Source: Butyriboletus loyo
Taxonomy: Eukaryota; Basidiomycota; Agaricomycetes; Boletales; Boletaceae
DNA: 64,000 bases
Direction: 5' to 3'
Assembly (NCBI GenBank): GCA_038093515.1
Contig: JBBPSI010000008.1
Span: 124,001 to 188,000 of the forward strand
Every line of letters starts with the position of its first letter. Within the stretch, counting starts at the first letter, position 1. The position numbers and the translations under genes were made by a program. Below the pieces are notes generated by a model. It was not told the DNA's origin. It made no database searches and worked only from the letters and a program-made list of their open reading frames with translations. Below are positions 1-10,221 of the stretch, one piece after another.

Positions 1-3000
1 GTATCTGTTTAGCGGGGCCGATTTTGCGCTGATCCCTTCTCGTGATGAGCCCTTTGGTTTGGTTGCTGTCGAGTTTGGCAGAAAGGGTGCGTTGGGGGTG
101 GGTAGTCGACTGGGGGGTCTCGGTTTAATGCCAGGATGGGTGAGTAGATGACGTATTGACGGTGGTGGTGGTGGTGGTGACACGCGCTAACGGTTCCCTT
201 GTAGTGGTTCCCAGTCGAATCCACCTCGACGTCACACATGTTGTCGCAATTATCGAAAACGATCAAATTGGCGCTCAAATCGACGCAAGAAGAACGTGCG
301 ATTCTCCGTGCGCGTTCCGCGGTTCAACGGTTCCCGGTCGTCGAATGGCGTCAACGCATGGAAGACATACACCGCCGGAGCATCCAGACGAGTCGTCGAT
401 TGGCAGGGCCGAACGCGTGGCGGGAGTCGGATTGCGGTATTGCGGGGGGTCAATTAATGGATGACACGGACGACTGGAACCCTGTCCACCAAGGGATTCC
501 TTCCCAACCGGATTGGGATGCATCCAGTGCGATGTCGTCTTCACCCAGACATCAACCCATTTCCCCCGCGCATTCGCAGATATCGACGCCGAATGATGAG
601 ACGTTTCTCGTTGCCCCACCTCGCCTTAATGCTGATCCTGGATCGTCGTCAATGCATTCGGACCAGTCGGATGATGACAATATCTCGCGGAGGAGTGTGA
701 CGACGGGAGACAGACAAGGGTTTGACGATTTCCTGGAGAAGGCGAATAGGGCGATCGCGCAGGAGCAACGGCACGTCCCTGATCCGTTCCTTCAACCAGA
801 AGCCCATTTGAGACCATTTGGTACGCTTTCTCGGGCGGGATCGAGCGAGTCGATCGCGTCTATTGTTGAGGAGAAGACCAATTCGCCGCTCAACAAGGCG
901 ACCACTTCGGTGCGTGATTTTTTATGCTGTGCAAGTCACTCGTTTCAGGAATTGACGATTTGTAAAGTTTACCGATTCCGACGGTGGGGTTGCACAAGAT
1001 TTTGTGCAAAAGCTCCAGTCATTGAGTGCCGATAATTCAAAGGGGGAGTTGTCGATCGAGCGGTTTTTGGTCAAGTCCGAGGAAGCATACTTTGACAGGG
1101 TGCGCAAGGACAAGCTGTCGAGTGCCGCGAGTTATATCTCGTCGCACCGAGAGTCGATGTGGAGTTCACCTGGTACGTTATCGATGGCAGACGACCGTTC
1201 TCGACCAGCCAGTACGTGTTTTTGATTTCATCGAAATGTTGTGCTCATACGTGACATGCAGCACCAGGCACGCAGAGCACGCATGCATTTACGGACGGGA
1301 GTGAAATGTTGCCGTATGGTGGCGACTTTGTGATTATGAACAGGGTTCAGATTGCCATGGCCCGCAAAGTTTTCGGTTGGCCTTTGTATACTATTGTTAT
1401 CGCCATCGGACAGGAAAGTGTTTTCTCTGAGCTGTTTAGGGGGATGCACGTACTGACGTGCATTGTAGATGCTGGCTGCCAACAGCTACCAAATGACGCT
1501 GCTCACAGGACAAAACTATCAGGATAATCTTCAACTATATGTTCTCGGTGCTATATTCCTGGTTTCCTCGTTTGTGTGGTATTCTTTGTTCTGGTGGAGA
1601 CCATCCGTCTACGTGCTCTCCGCTCCTTGGGTATTCTTTGGTATTGCTTTCTTCTTGATCGCCATTCCTTCATTATCCCCGTCGCTTGCAAGCGCCCACA
1701 CTATCATCGCGGATTTCGCCACCTGGTCCTATGCTATTTCGTCGGCTGCGGCGTTTGTTTTCTTTGGCTTAAACTTTGGAGAGGAAGCGGTGGGCGTTCT
1801 TTTTTTTTTTGTTGACCTCTGACATATCTGACGTGTTCGGTTTGATAGGGCGCTGCCACCGAGGTTTGGACGCTGCGCGCATGTATCGTACAGGGCTCCC
1901 AGCAAATCTGGATTGCGGCCTTGTGGTACTGGGGAAGCACGCTTAACCAGGCGCAACCTGGCAACTTGACGCCCTGGTGGATCGTGTTCGTCCTCTGGCC
2001 ATTGTCTTTGATGTCCTTTATCTTTGCGTACCTCTTGCTATATGGCCTCCCAGGTATGTTTGGTTAGAGTGGCGGGATAGTGTCGTTTGTTAATGACCGG
2101 TTTCAGAATACTATCGTCAGACGCCGCCCAAGGTGCCCAACTTCTTCAGGACGCTGTTTCGGAGAAAGTTGGTTTTATGGTATGGTTTGCTCCCTTGGTC
2201 TGGAGCTTTTGAATTTCATTGACGGTTCCCAAGGTTCCTCGCATCTGAAGTCCTTCGAGACTATTGGCTGAGTGGCGTATGTGTCTCGACGCCTTTCACA
2301 CATCACAGAGCTGACTACGTTGGATCTAGCCATATGGCCGAAACTGGAGCTTTCTCTGGAACGTGCCCATTCCGAAGTGGCAAATCCTGTTGCTCGTCAT
2401 CACGTTCTTTATCGGCGTCTGGGCCTTGACGATGCTCGTCTTGACGCACTTTAGCAAGACGCATACGTGGCTTCTCCCTGTTTTCGCTGTGGGTTTGGGT
2501 GCTCCGCGATGGTGTCAGGTGCGTTGAGTTAGTTGACGAGAGTGGACGGATGTTTTGATAGCGTTTTGGATAGACCCTGTGGGGAACGTCTTCGCTTGCA
2601 CTCTATATTCCTTGGGCAGGGTCTGCGGGCCCCTATCTTGGCCTCTCGTTGTGGCTCTGGCTTGGTGTCTTGGATGCGGTGCAGGGTGTCGGCCTTGGGA
2701 TGATTTTGCTTCAGGTACGGAGATCGCTGGATGATGACGAAAGTTCGATGTTCATAGTTAAACACCCTCCCCAGACACTGTCCCGTCTACACGTGTGTGT
2801 GACGCTCGTTCTCGCTCAAATCATTGGTGCGATCTGTGTCATGGTCGCTCGGGCGACTGCACCGAACGCCATCGGACCCGGCACCGTGTTCCCCAACATC
2901 GGCACTTGGGATTTCTCGCAGGGTATTTCGGGCAGTCCGATGGCCGCCGCGCCGTTTTGGATTGCGCTGATTTGCCAGATTGTCATCGTGCTTGGGTATT

Positions 3001-3201
3001 TCTGGTTCTATCGCAAGGAACAACTTTGTATGTCCGCATGTCGCTTTTTTTGTTCGCGGTCGTTGACTTGTGTGCTCTTTTCAAGCCCGCCCATAACACG
3101 GACGTCGATCAACTTTTTTCTTTGTCTCTCTCGCTGGACGTCTTGCATTTCTTCGCACTGCCAATACAAATGATCTAGACAACATATACAATTTCTGCTA
3201 A
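1..3201 (+). CDS. ags1: Alpha-1,3-glucan synthase, C-terminal part (5' end outside window)
   Basis: Cell-wall alpha-1,3-glucan synthase at the plasma membrane. The window opens inside the GT5 synthase domain: frame 2 reads [20 protein letters not shown], then the GGLG motif, and after an intron (140-204) WFPVES. A Ser-rich cytosolic linker follows (about 470-1300). Then comes the multi-pass membrane export domain, with conserved stretches such as [34 protein letters not shown] and [19 protein letters not shown]. There are about ten short introns. The intron at 1414-1468 seems to start with GA rather than GT (see findings). My 3' end uses a 150-bp last intron (3028-3177), giving a short tail YNIYNFC and stop TAA at 3199-3201; reading through instead would stop near 3173. 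The family call is secure, the last exon is inferred. Confidence 0.93.
161..179 (+). repeat. GGT trinucleotide microsatellite
   Basis: Six tandem GGT units lie inside the first visible intron of the glucan synthase gene. Length may vary between strains; no function is implied. Confidence 0.8.
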
Positions 3202-3783
3202 CCGGACTTTTGCTTCTCTTGGTTTTCATGTTGGTCATCCACTTGCCATCCATGCCTCGACAGACTTTTGCTTTTGCTTTTTTCCTGTGCTCTCATGCTG
3301 CCACTCGGTAGTGAATTTATCGCAGCTTGGACGGTGGACTCTTTTCTTTTTTTTCAGAAATATAGTTCTTTTTATATATATAAAAAAAGGCAAGGGGTTG
3401 GATATAGGGGGGGGGGGCACCAACGTGCGATCTCAAAACATATACAGACGCTCTACATATATATTCGGTACGAGTTACTTTTAGTTGCTGTGATTTAAAA
3501 AAAAGACGAGTGTGCATTTGCGCGCGTGCGTGGTGAGATTTTTCGAGAGAGATCGTTTCAAGTAAATTTATAGAAACGATTAAAAAACAAACGTTGGGTT
3601 GGGCGTCGGGGGGCCTTGACAAGCTCTCGTCGGATGAATCGAGACCCGAAACATGGGGACTCGGTCGTTTGGTCGTTTCGATCACTTTGGGTGGGATCAT
3701 TTTTTGTGGATGTGCATGTGGGGTTGAGGTTGGAGTCGAGGTTGGGGCTCGGGGCTGTCGACGTCGATGCAGGTATCGTGTTA
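3202..3783. other. Intergenic, 3' flank of glucan synthase
   Basis: T-rich and low-complexity DNA (T runs near 3349 and A/T runs near 3375-3395, a G run near 3409-3417). It probably holds the 3' UTR and polyadenylation signals of the glucan synthase gene. Reading frames here are short and show no family I recognise. Confidence 0.5.
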
Positions 3784-4029
3784 TCATATGTGACGAATCG
3801 GGGCGGGAACGTGGATTCGGAGGGGATCAAAGTACCAGGTCATGTACTCAGTGGTTATGGGGTACGCTCCGCCATCGCGCTGAGACCGAGTGAGGTAGGA
3901 GCCAGGTATTAGGGACACTGCTGTGGTTAGTAGGACTTGTGCTGCTTGCGTGCAGGACAGCGGATCATCGTCGGTGACGTCGGAGGACCCTTTGTGAAAG
4001 TAAAGTTGAGCGATTACACACGACCGGGT
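3784..4029 (-). CDS. Possible last exon of a small unidentified gene
   Basis: An open frame on the minus strand ends with stop TGA at 3784-3786 and reads about 80 codons, ending in EYMTWYFDPLRIHVPAPIRHI (last residues). A CTAAC branch-like motif followed by CACAG lies inside it near 3922, so the real exon may start there. An upstream ATG near 4151 (MSLFYSAYIRD) could start a spliced gene that ends just after the H2B stop. I recognise no family. The aromatic-rich C-terminus is unlike a random translation, but chance cannot be excluded. Confidence 0.25.
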   Translation of the reverse strand, partial: TRSCVIAQLYFHKGSSDVTDDDPLSCTQAAQVLLTTAVSLIPGSYLTRSQRDGGAYPITTEYMTWYFDPLRIHVPAPIRHI

Positions 4030-4182
4030 TCAGGATACGATCGAGTGGCAGAGCTTCATGCACTGAACGGCAGACTCACAACTACCCGAGGATTGCACTG
4101 TCACACTCAGAATGAGGAAAGGTATCTCGAATATACGCAGAGTAGAATAGCGACATAGCAATACACCAGAGGGATATAAAAT

Positions 4183-4831
<649 letters not shown>

Positions 4832-5307
4832 TTGCGGAGTTACAGAATATACAAAGTATGGGACTGTAGAAATCAAGAATGAGCGTCGTTCATGCACGAG
4901 CACGTTGGTGCGCACACACCAGAAGTGTTATCTGTATGAGCGAACCTTGGTAGGGCGAGGTGGTGGTGGTAGGGGGAAAAGTGTTTGGATGGACGCGACA
5001 GGCATGACCTCAGCTTTTATGAATGGGCACGAACCCCATTCAAGGTCCGCTTGCGAAGTGGACCACGTGATTCAACAGACCGCGCTCGTCACGCGTCTGT
5101 CACGGTCACACTTTATACGACATCCTTTCCTCGCGTGTCTTCCACTGACAGGCCTATTGCAGTCGCCAAAATATCAAACATGTAGCAACCAAAAACGACA
5201 GACAACCAAATGTACAGTTTAGAATACATAAAAGCGATCCCCAGTCTCATCCCAAGATTACCTACTACGTATGACATAGGAACAACCACAAATCGACCTG
5301 TGGGTGG
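4832..5307. promoter_or_regulatory. Upstream region of H2B, 3' flank of sphingoid-base kinase
   Basis: No gene is recognised. The stretch carries the H2B promoter and 5' UTR and the 3' end of the kinase gene. A palindromic CACGTG sits at 5064-5069. Reading frames here are short and not family-like. Confidence 0.5.
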
Positions 5308-7225
5308 TCAGGTTGTCTCTCGCCTGGTACCCTTGGCGTCGATCACGTCAAAGTCTGCCGCGTAGTATGGGTAGGGACTTAGTAGTGTCCCGAGACGGTG
5401 CAGAACTTCGATCTGGAACTCCTCGAATGGGAACGCTTCCCCATCGACCATCAGCATGCCACTAGCCGCTGTGAGGGGCTTCGCGTGGTATGCAGACGCT
5501 TTGAAGTACCGGTTCTGCCGAACAGGATCAGCAAGTCGCCTCCCATACATAGTTCATAGACACACAGAGGTGAACCAATAGCAACGACCGGCCTCAGCGC
5601 CCTCCATCGCGTCGAGCAAGAATTTCCTACCGACCTAAGGTACCCGTGTGAAAAAACGACGACAGACACCTTCGTGCGGAAGAGGACGTACGATTTCTTG
5701 TATCGAAATGTCGATCAAGCCATCATCAGGATGGGAAACAGGAAACTGCATCAGTGACCTGAGGTCGTGTCAGAAAACGTGCAAAAAGATGGACCCAGAT
5801 CAACCGTACCGACTAACATACGGACCCTTGCCAGCGAACATCCACAAAATCGGCTTATCAAACTTGACCCAGTTCTCCAGAGAGTCCGTCCCATCAGCTT
5901 GTTCGGCATTGCTTGGGGTAATGTCGGACGCTGGCAACGTAGCAGGTATACCTTTTGCTGCGCACTTTCGACGTGCATACAATGCATCCACCATCTGTGA
6001 CTTGTCCTGTTCGACGACTTTCATGGACAACTCCATCTTACATGTCTTGCGCGTTACAACTGACGAAAGTCATGCTTGTGTCCAGGAGCACAGGACTTTC
6101 TTACCTCCACGAAGAAAACCCCAAATGAAGCGAAGATCACCCATCCATCTGAGGTGTTCGGTTTCGATGTCGACGTCAGCCATAAGACCAACAGTCTGTG
6201 ACATGAATGATATACGCTTTTGATTCCCCTGTGTGAAGGAAAACAGGTCGACTTTCATCGGTTGACCTAGAAAAAAACTCAGACGTGTACTCTGCGTCTC
6301 TCAAGTGGATGGGCACGTGCCTTTGAGGACGTTGAGAGCAGCTGCACAAGGATCTAATCCATCGTGAATACCCAAAATATTCAAGGAAAGACCGTTTCCA
6401 GAGCCTGCGGGTATTGGGGCTATAGGGATACCAAACGCTTTCTCAGGCGTCGCGTGCTTGGCAAGGCCGTTCATGACCTCGTGAACGAGACCATCCCCCG
6501 AAACGACGACCATTGCATCATAATTGAGGTCCATTTTCTGTGCGACTTCGATGGCATGGCCGGCCCGCGTAGTAACTGCGACACGGGCGTCACACGTGGG
6601 TCACGGGAAAAAACAATGCAATGGACCAACGCGTAACGTCGAGGATGCATCCAGCCACTCGCAATATCGGTTCCACTTTTTCAGCGAAAATCTTACATGC
6701 TTTACCCTGCGAAATCGCACATCGTGAGATAGTGATTCGATAGACACGATGGGACCTACAGGGCCACCATGAGGATTAATCAACACCTTCAAAGTCTTTG
6801 AAGGATTCGCGCCTTGGTCGAGGAAGGAGAAGGAGAAGACGATAAGCACGGGAGAACGTAAGCGAATCGACGGTCGGCGAACCTTGGTATGCAAGCCGAG
6901 TGATCAAAGTGCACCATTCCGTCGCGAAAGGAACGTCCTTCTCCGTCACGTCACCTCGGACCTGCTGCATACAAAGAGGATGTTGTCTCGCAGCGCGCTT
7001 CAGGTAGGACACCTCGACGGTGACGCCAGATAGGGTGGCAGCAATGACATTGTGGATAGGGATTTCGGAACGACTGGGCTTGGTACCAGAAGAGAAGAAA
7101 AAGGAACGTTGTTTTGGGGTAATTGTGGTGGTCGGTTCAGCAAGGACGGTCAGTGATGTTTCGGTCGATGTGAGGGTGGTGACTGCGCCATTGGAAGGCT
7201 CGAGAACGAGCTCTCGAGCGGACAT
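5308..7225 (-). CDS. LCB4: Sphingoid long-chain base kinase (DAGK-family)
   Basis: Phosphorylates sphingoid bases (phytosphingosine, dihydrosphingosine) to their 1-phosphates, usually at ER/Golgi membranes. Start ATG at 7223-7225 (MSARELVLEPSNG). The DAGK catalytic domain begins at KTLKVLINPHGGP, continues through GKACKIFAEKVEPIL, VVSGDGLVHEVMNG and the nucleotide-binding APIPAGSGNGLSLN. It then continues with PMKVDLFSFTQGNQ, DLRFIWGFLRGG and the C-terminal MLMVDGEAFPFEEFQIEVL. The stop is at 5308. There are about seven introns. The one at 6267-6320 keeps frame only with a GC donor (AAAG/GCACGT), giving LKG-QPMKVDLF; the nearest GT donor shifts the frame. It is divergent to the methyltransferase gene. 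Sphingosine kinase is a better fit than ceramide or diacylglycerol kinase, by motif recall only. Confidence 0.9.
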
Positions 7226-7422
7226 GCTGTAAGACCGGCGATGAGGTGGCCAGGGTTTGAAGGAGATGGAATATCTGCTCGCTCAGGGCCATATGAGTTC
7301 TTGCTCCTTTAATGCATCGGCATCTCAAATATACTTTTCTTACACCCGTCGGCTCCGCAGTACCAACTCGAATGTCGCTGTTCGTGCCCAGGTGCTTTCC
7401 TTGGCTCACAAAATTCTCGAGC
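7226..7422. promoter_or_regulatory. Divergent promoter, LCB kinase / methyltransferase
   Basis: A 197-bp spacer between two divergent start codons (7225 on the minus strand, 7423 on the plus strand) must hold both promoters and 5' UTRs. No specific operator motif was identified. Confidence 0.6.
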
Positions 7423-8467
7423 ATGTCCACAAAGCTACACACCGTCGCCCAGGTCGGGTTCGCTGCTGGGACAAACGAGCTGTACGATAGGTGAGATCCG
7501 AAGCTCGATTTCAAAGTTTCATGATATGAAACGCCACGGTGCCTGTTCAGTGCCAGGCCCTCTTACCCCCGAGACAGTATTCACTTTATTAAAAAGGCCG
7601 TCGATATCGCAATACCACTCAACATCGTCGAGTAAGCCATCGCAGATCCACCCCCCCCTCGGTCAACGAATCAAGCTCACTGCTAGGATCGGCGCCGGAA
7701 CGGGTTTATTCACGCGAGCCCTGCTGGCAGACAAGAACGATGAAACCAAGATCGCTTCCTTACAGGCGGTCGAACCCAGCGCCGGCATGCGAGAGCTGTT
7801 CAAACAACGAGTCAGTCACGAGTCTGTGACCATCAGCGACGGCACATTCGACAACGTTCCCACCGTCGAAAACGGGTGGGCGGATCTGGTTATCGTCGCG
7901 CAGGTCTGTCATTTGCTCCATCGGACCGTTAATAAGTACGCATCGTGTTCCTCAGGCTTTTCACTGGTGTCCCGATTACGGAAAAGCGTGCGCCGAGTTC
8001 GCCCGAATCCTAAAACCGACTGGAACGCTTGCTTTTATCTGGAACTTGGAGGACAGGTGACCCGATATCTCCCCGTGATGATCCTGTCTTGATTAGACAT
8101 ATTCAGAGACGCCGCTGGCTGGGTCGCTCAGATACGCGACCGCATAGAAATCCTCGAGAGAGGCACGCCCCAATTTCGTTTGGGCCTCTGGCGTCAGGCC
8201 TTCTCCACAGAGACCTACAAAGAGCACTTCAAGCCTCCCGAAGAAAAGGAATGGGCGTACCACCTTGAGACATCGGAGAAGATCCCTATCGACCGCGCGT
8301 TAAGCAAAAGCTACATCTCCATTCTTCCGCCTGACGAGAAGCAAAGGGTTATCGAGGATATCAAAGCTATCGTGGCAAGGGGTGACGGAAGGGTTTGGAT
8401 AGACGAAAGCAAGCGTGTGTTTCAATACCCGTACAAGACCCTGGTGGTGCTGTCCAGAAAGAAGTAG
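7423..8467 (+). CDS. SAM-dependent class I methyltransferase
   Basis: Small soluble methyltransferase of the methyltransf_11 type, substrate unknown. The start is ATG at 7423 (MSTKLHTVAQVGFAAGTNEL): splicing its exon to SARPSYPRDSIHFIKKAVDI reproduces the usual N-terminal layout of this fungal family. Motif I for SAM binding is EIGAGTGLFTRALL, assembled across the intron that ends near 7686. The acidic/aromatic region VEPSAGMRELF and the motif III-like ILKPTGTLAFIWNLED follow. The C-terminus is RVFQYPYKTLVVLSRKK with stop at 8467. Four canonical introns are seen. It resembles the Crg1-like methyltransferases of fungi; the specific reaction cannot be read from the sequence. Confidence 0.87.
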
Positions 8468-8559
8468 CATTGGACTTGTTTAATACCCTTGGGAATACGA
8501 TCTTAGGTACATTGTCTCGTTCAACGACTCGGCGGACAGCACCTAACTACTATCATGCG

Positions 8560-9894
8560 TCACGCCGGAGGAAGAAATACCGCCCACAACACACAACTCG
8601 CCGCACCCCACACGACACTCCACGTAACCCACGCCCTCCCCCACCCCGGACGCTCGACCAGCAGCCGTGCCGCCGCCCAATACACCACCGGAAGCGAAGG
8701 CAACACCCGTAGCGCAATCTGCACATGTGCATTGAACGTGAGCAGAAGCGCCAATGCCAGCGCATGGAGAACGTGCGGAAGAAGCGCCGGCGCAAGAAAC
8801 AGCGACCGCCCCACCTCCTGTCTCTGCCGGATGGGAAATGGGGGAATGAAGGGACCCACCCAAGTCAACCGAACGAGATAAAACGCGCAAAACGCATACA
8901 CGTTCATCAAGACTGGCAACACGAGGATAAAGTTGGGCACGTTGGACGTCGTCCAGTAGCGCATGAACCCGACGTCCCAGTACTGGCGCTGCACATGTGT
9001 GTATATCGAGGGGAACGCACCACCACGGTCACACCACTCTGGACGCCCCGCAGAGGTACAAAAACGGACGTAACCTGCGTAGTTGTGGTGTACGAACGGA
9101 ACGAGTGGTATCGCGACCAAGATGGCACAATAGAGTATCCGAGCTGGCGTGAGCTAGAACGCGGGGGGTTACGTCTCAAAACGCAGCGTGCAGACGAGCG
9201 CACTCACGAGATCTTTCTGAGCAGACACATACGGCGCCACGACCATCCCCCACGCGATGAACCCAGTGAGAAAGATTCCATTCGACCTAAACGCACTCGC
9301 CAGCGCGAACCAAACCGACGCCAAAAACCACTGCGCGCGCACACAGGCCCACATACCCCGATACGAACAGTATGTGAAGAACGGCTCGCTATACGACGCG
9401 AACCGCAGCGCAGCGGGGCTGCTTGGTAAAAGGGAGAGCGCGGTGGCCAGGAACGCAGCGGACGGCGAGCGGAGATGGTGGAGCGAGAGACGGTAGAGGA
9501 CCCGCGTGGAATCGGAGAGCGCAGCGAGCATGGCGCCGCCGAGGAGTGGTGCGGCGACGCCTGGGGAACCGAAGCTGAGTCCTGCGCGCGAGAGGATGTG
9601 CCCGGATGCGCGCATGATATATGGGAGGGCTGAAAAGAACGCCCATGTATGTTCATACACGTGTCCTTCTTGTGCGATGAGTGCAAAGTGAAACGCGTCC
9701 CAACGAAGCAACGAAGAGATCCATGGGGGTGTTGGACTACTCAGGATGAGTCGTGGAGAGCTGTCGAACAAAGTTAGCAGGTACGCTGACGATATGATGA
9801 GCGCTGCGACGAGGACCCGACTGAGCACCGAAAGGAGAGTCAAGGTTCGCAGGTGGGCCTGAGCCTCCGGGAATGAAGAGACCTCCAAGGCCAT
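8560..9894 (-). CDS. GPI18: GPI mannosyltransferase 2 (Gpi18 / PIG-V)
   Basis: ER membrane enzyme that adds the second mannose to GPI anchors. Start ATG at 9892-9894, stop at 8560-8562; two main exons give about 430 residues. Recognisable family segments are SSLLRWDAFHFALIAQEGHV in the lumenal catalytic region, then EHTWAFFSALPYI, and, after an intron ending near 9162, LTPARILYCAILVAIPLVPF with HNYAGYVRFC. Further on come RPEWCDRG and YWDVGFMRYWTTSNVPNF. The protein is strongly hydrophobic with many membrane segments, ending VVWGAASCVLWAVFLPPA. The conserved acidic residue in WDAFHF follows PIG-V/Gpi18. The gene is tail-to-tail with the methyltransferase. Confidence 0.92.
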
Positions 9895-10221
9895 CGCATG
9901 TGGTGGAGCGAGACGCCAGATGAACTGGGAAACTCAGAGGTCGCGTGGACTATCAAGTCAAACAAGTCCTGGGGCCAGTGATGACATGATCAAAACGAGT
10001 GTGATGCAGCCTTCGTCTCCCACTACAAAAGAACGTGCGACGCCAACATGCATACCTACAAGCGCTACAACGCGACGTATCCAAGAACATCCCAAAAAAG
10101 TGTAGTGCAATGTACTGTCCTGTATTTCATGGCGAACTCTGCCAAAAGTCCATAGACGGTTGGTCACAAAGCGAACGTCGAAAAGAAGGGACTCAAAAGA
10201 AAAACGTCGACACGACGTGCA
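9895..10221. other. Intergenic, GPI18 upstream / ferric reductase 3' flank
   Basis: About 330 bp holding the GPI18 promoter and the 3' UTR of the ferric reductase gene, both transcribed leftward. No coding potential is recognised. Confidence 0.5.

Noticed and set aside
8725..9429. 234-codon plus-strand open frame over GPI18
   Set aside because: It is antisense to a clear membrane enzyme, is Arg-rich without family features, and arises from the high GC of the other strand.
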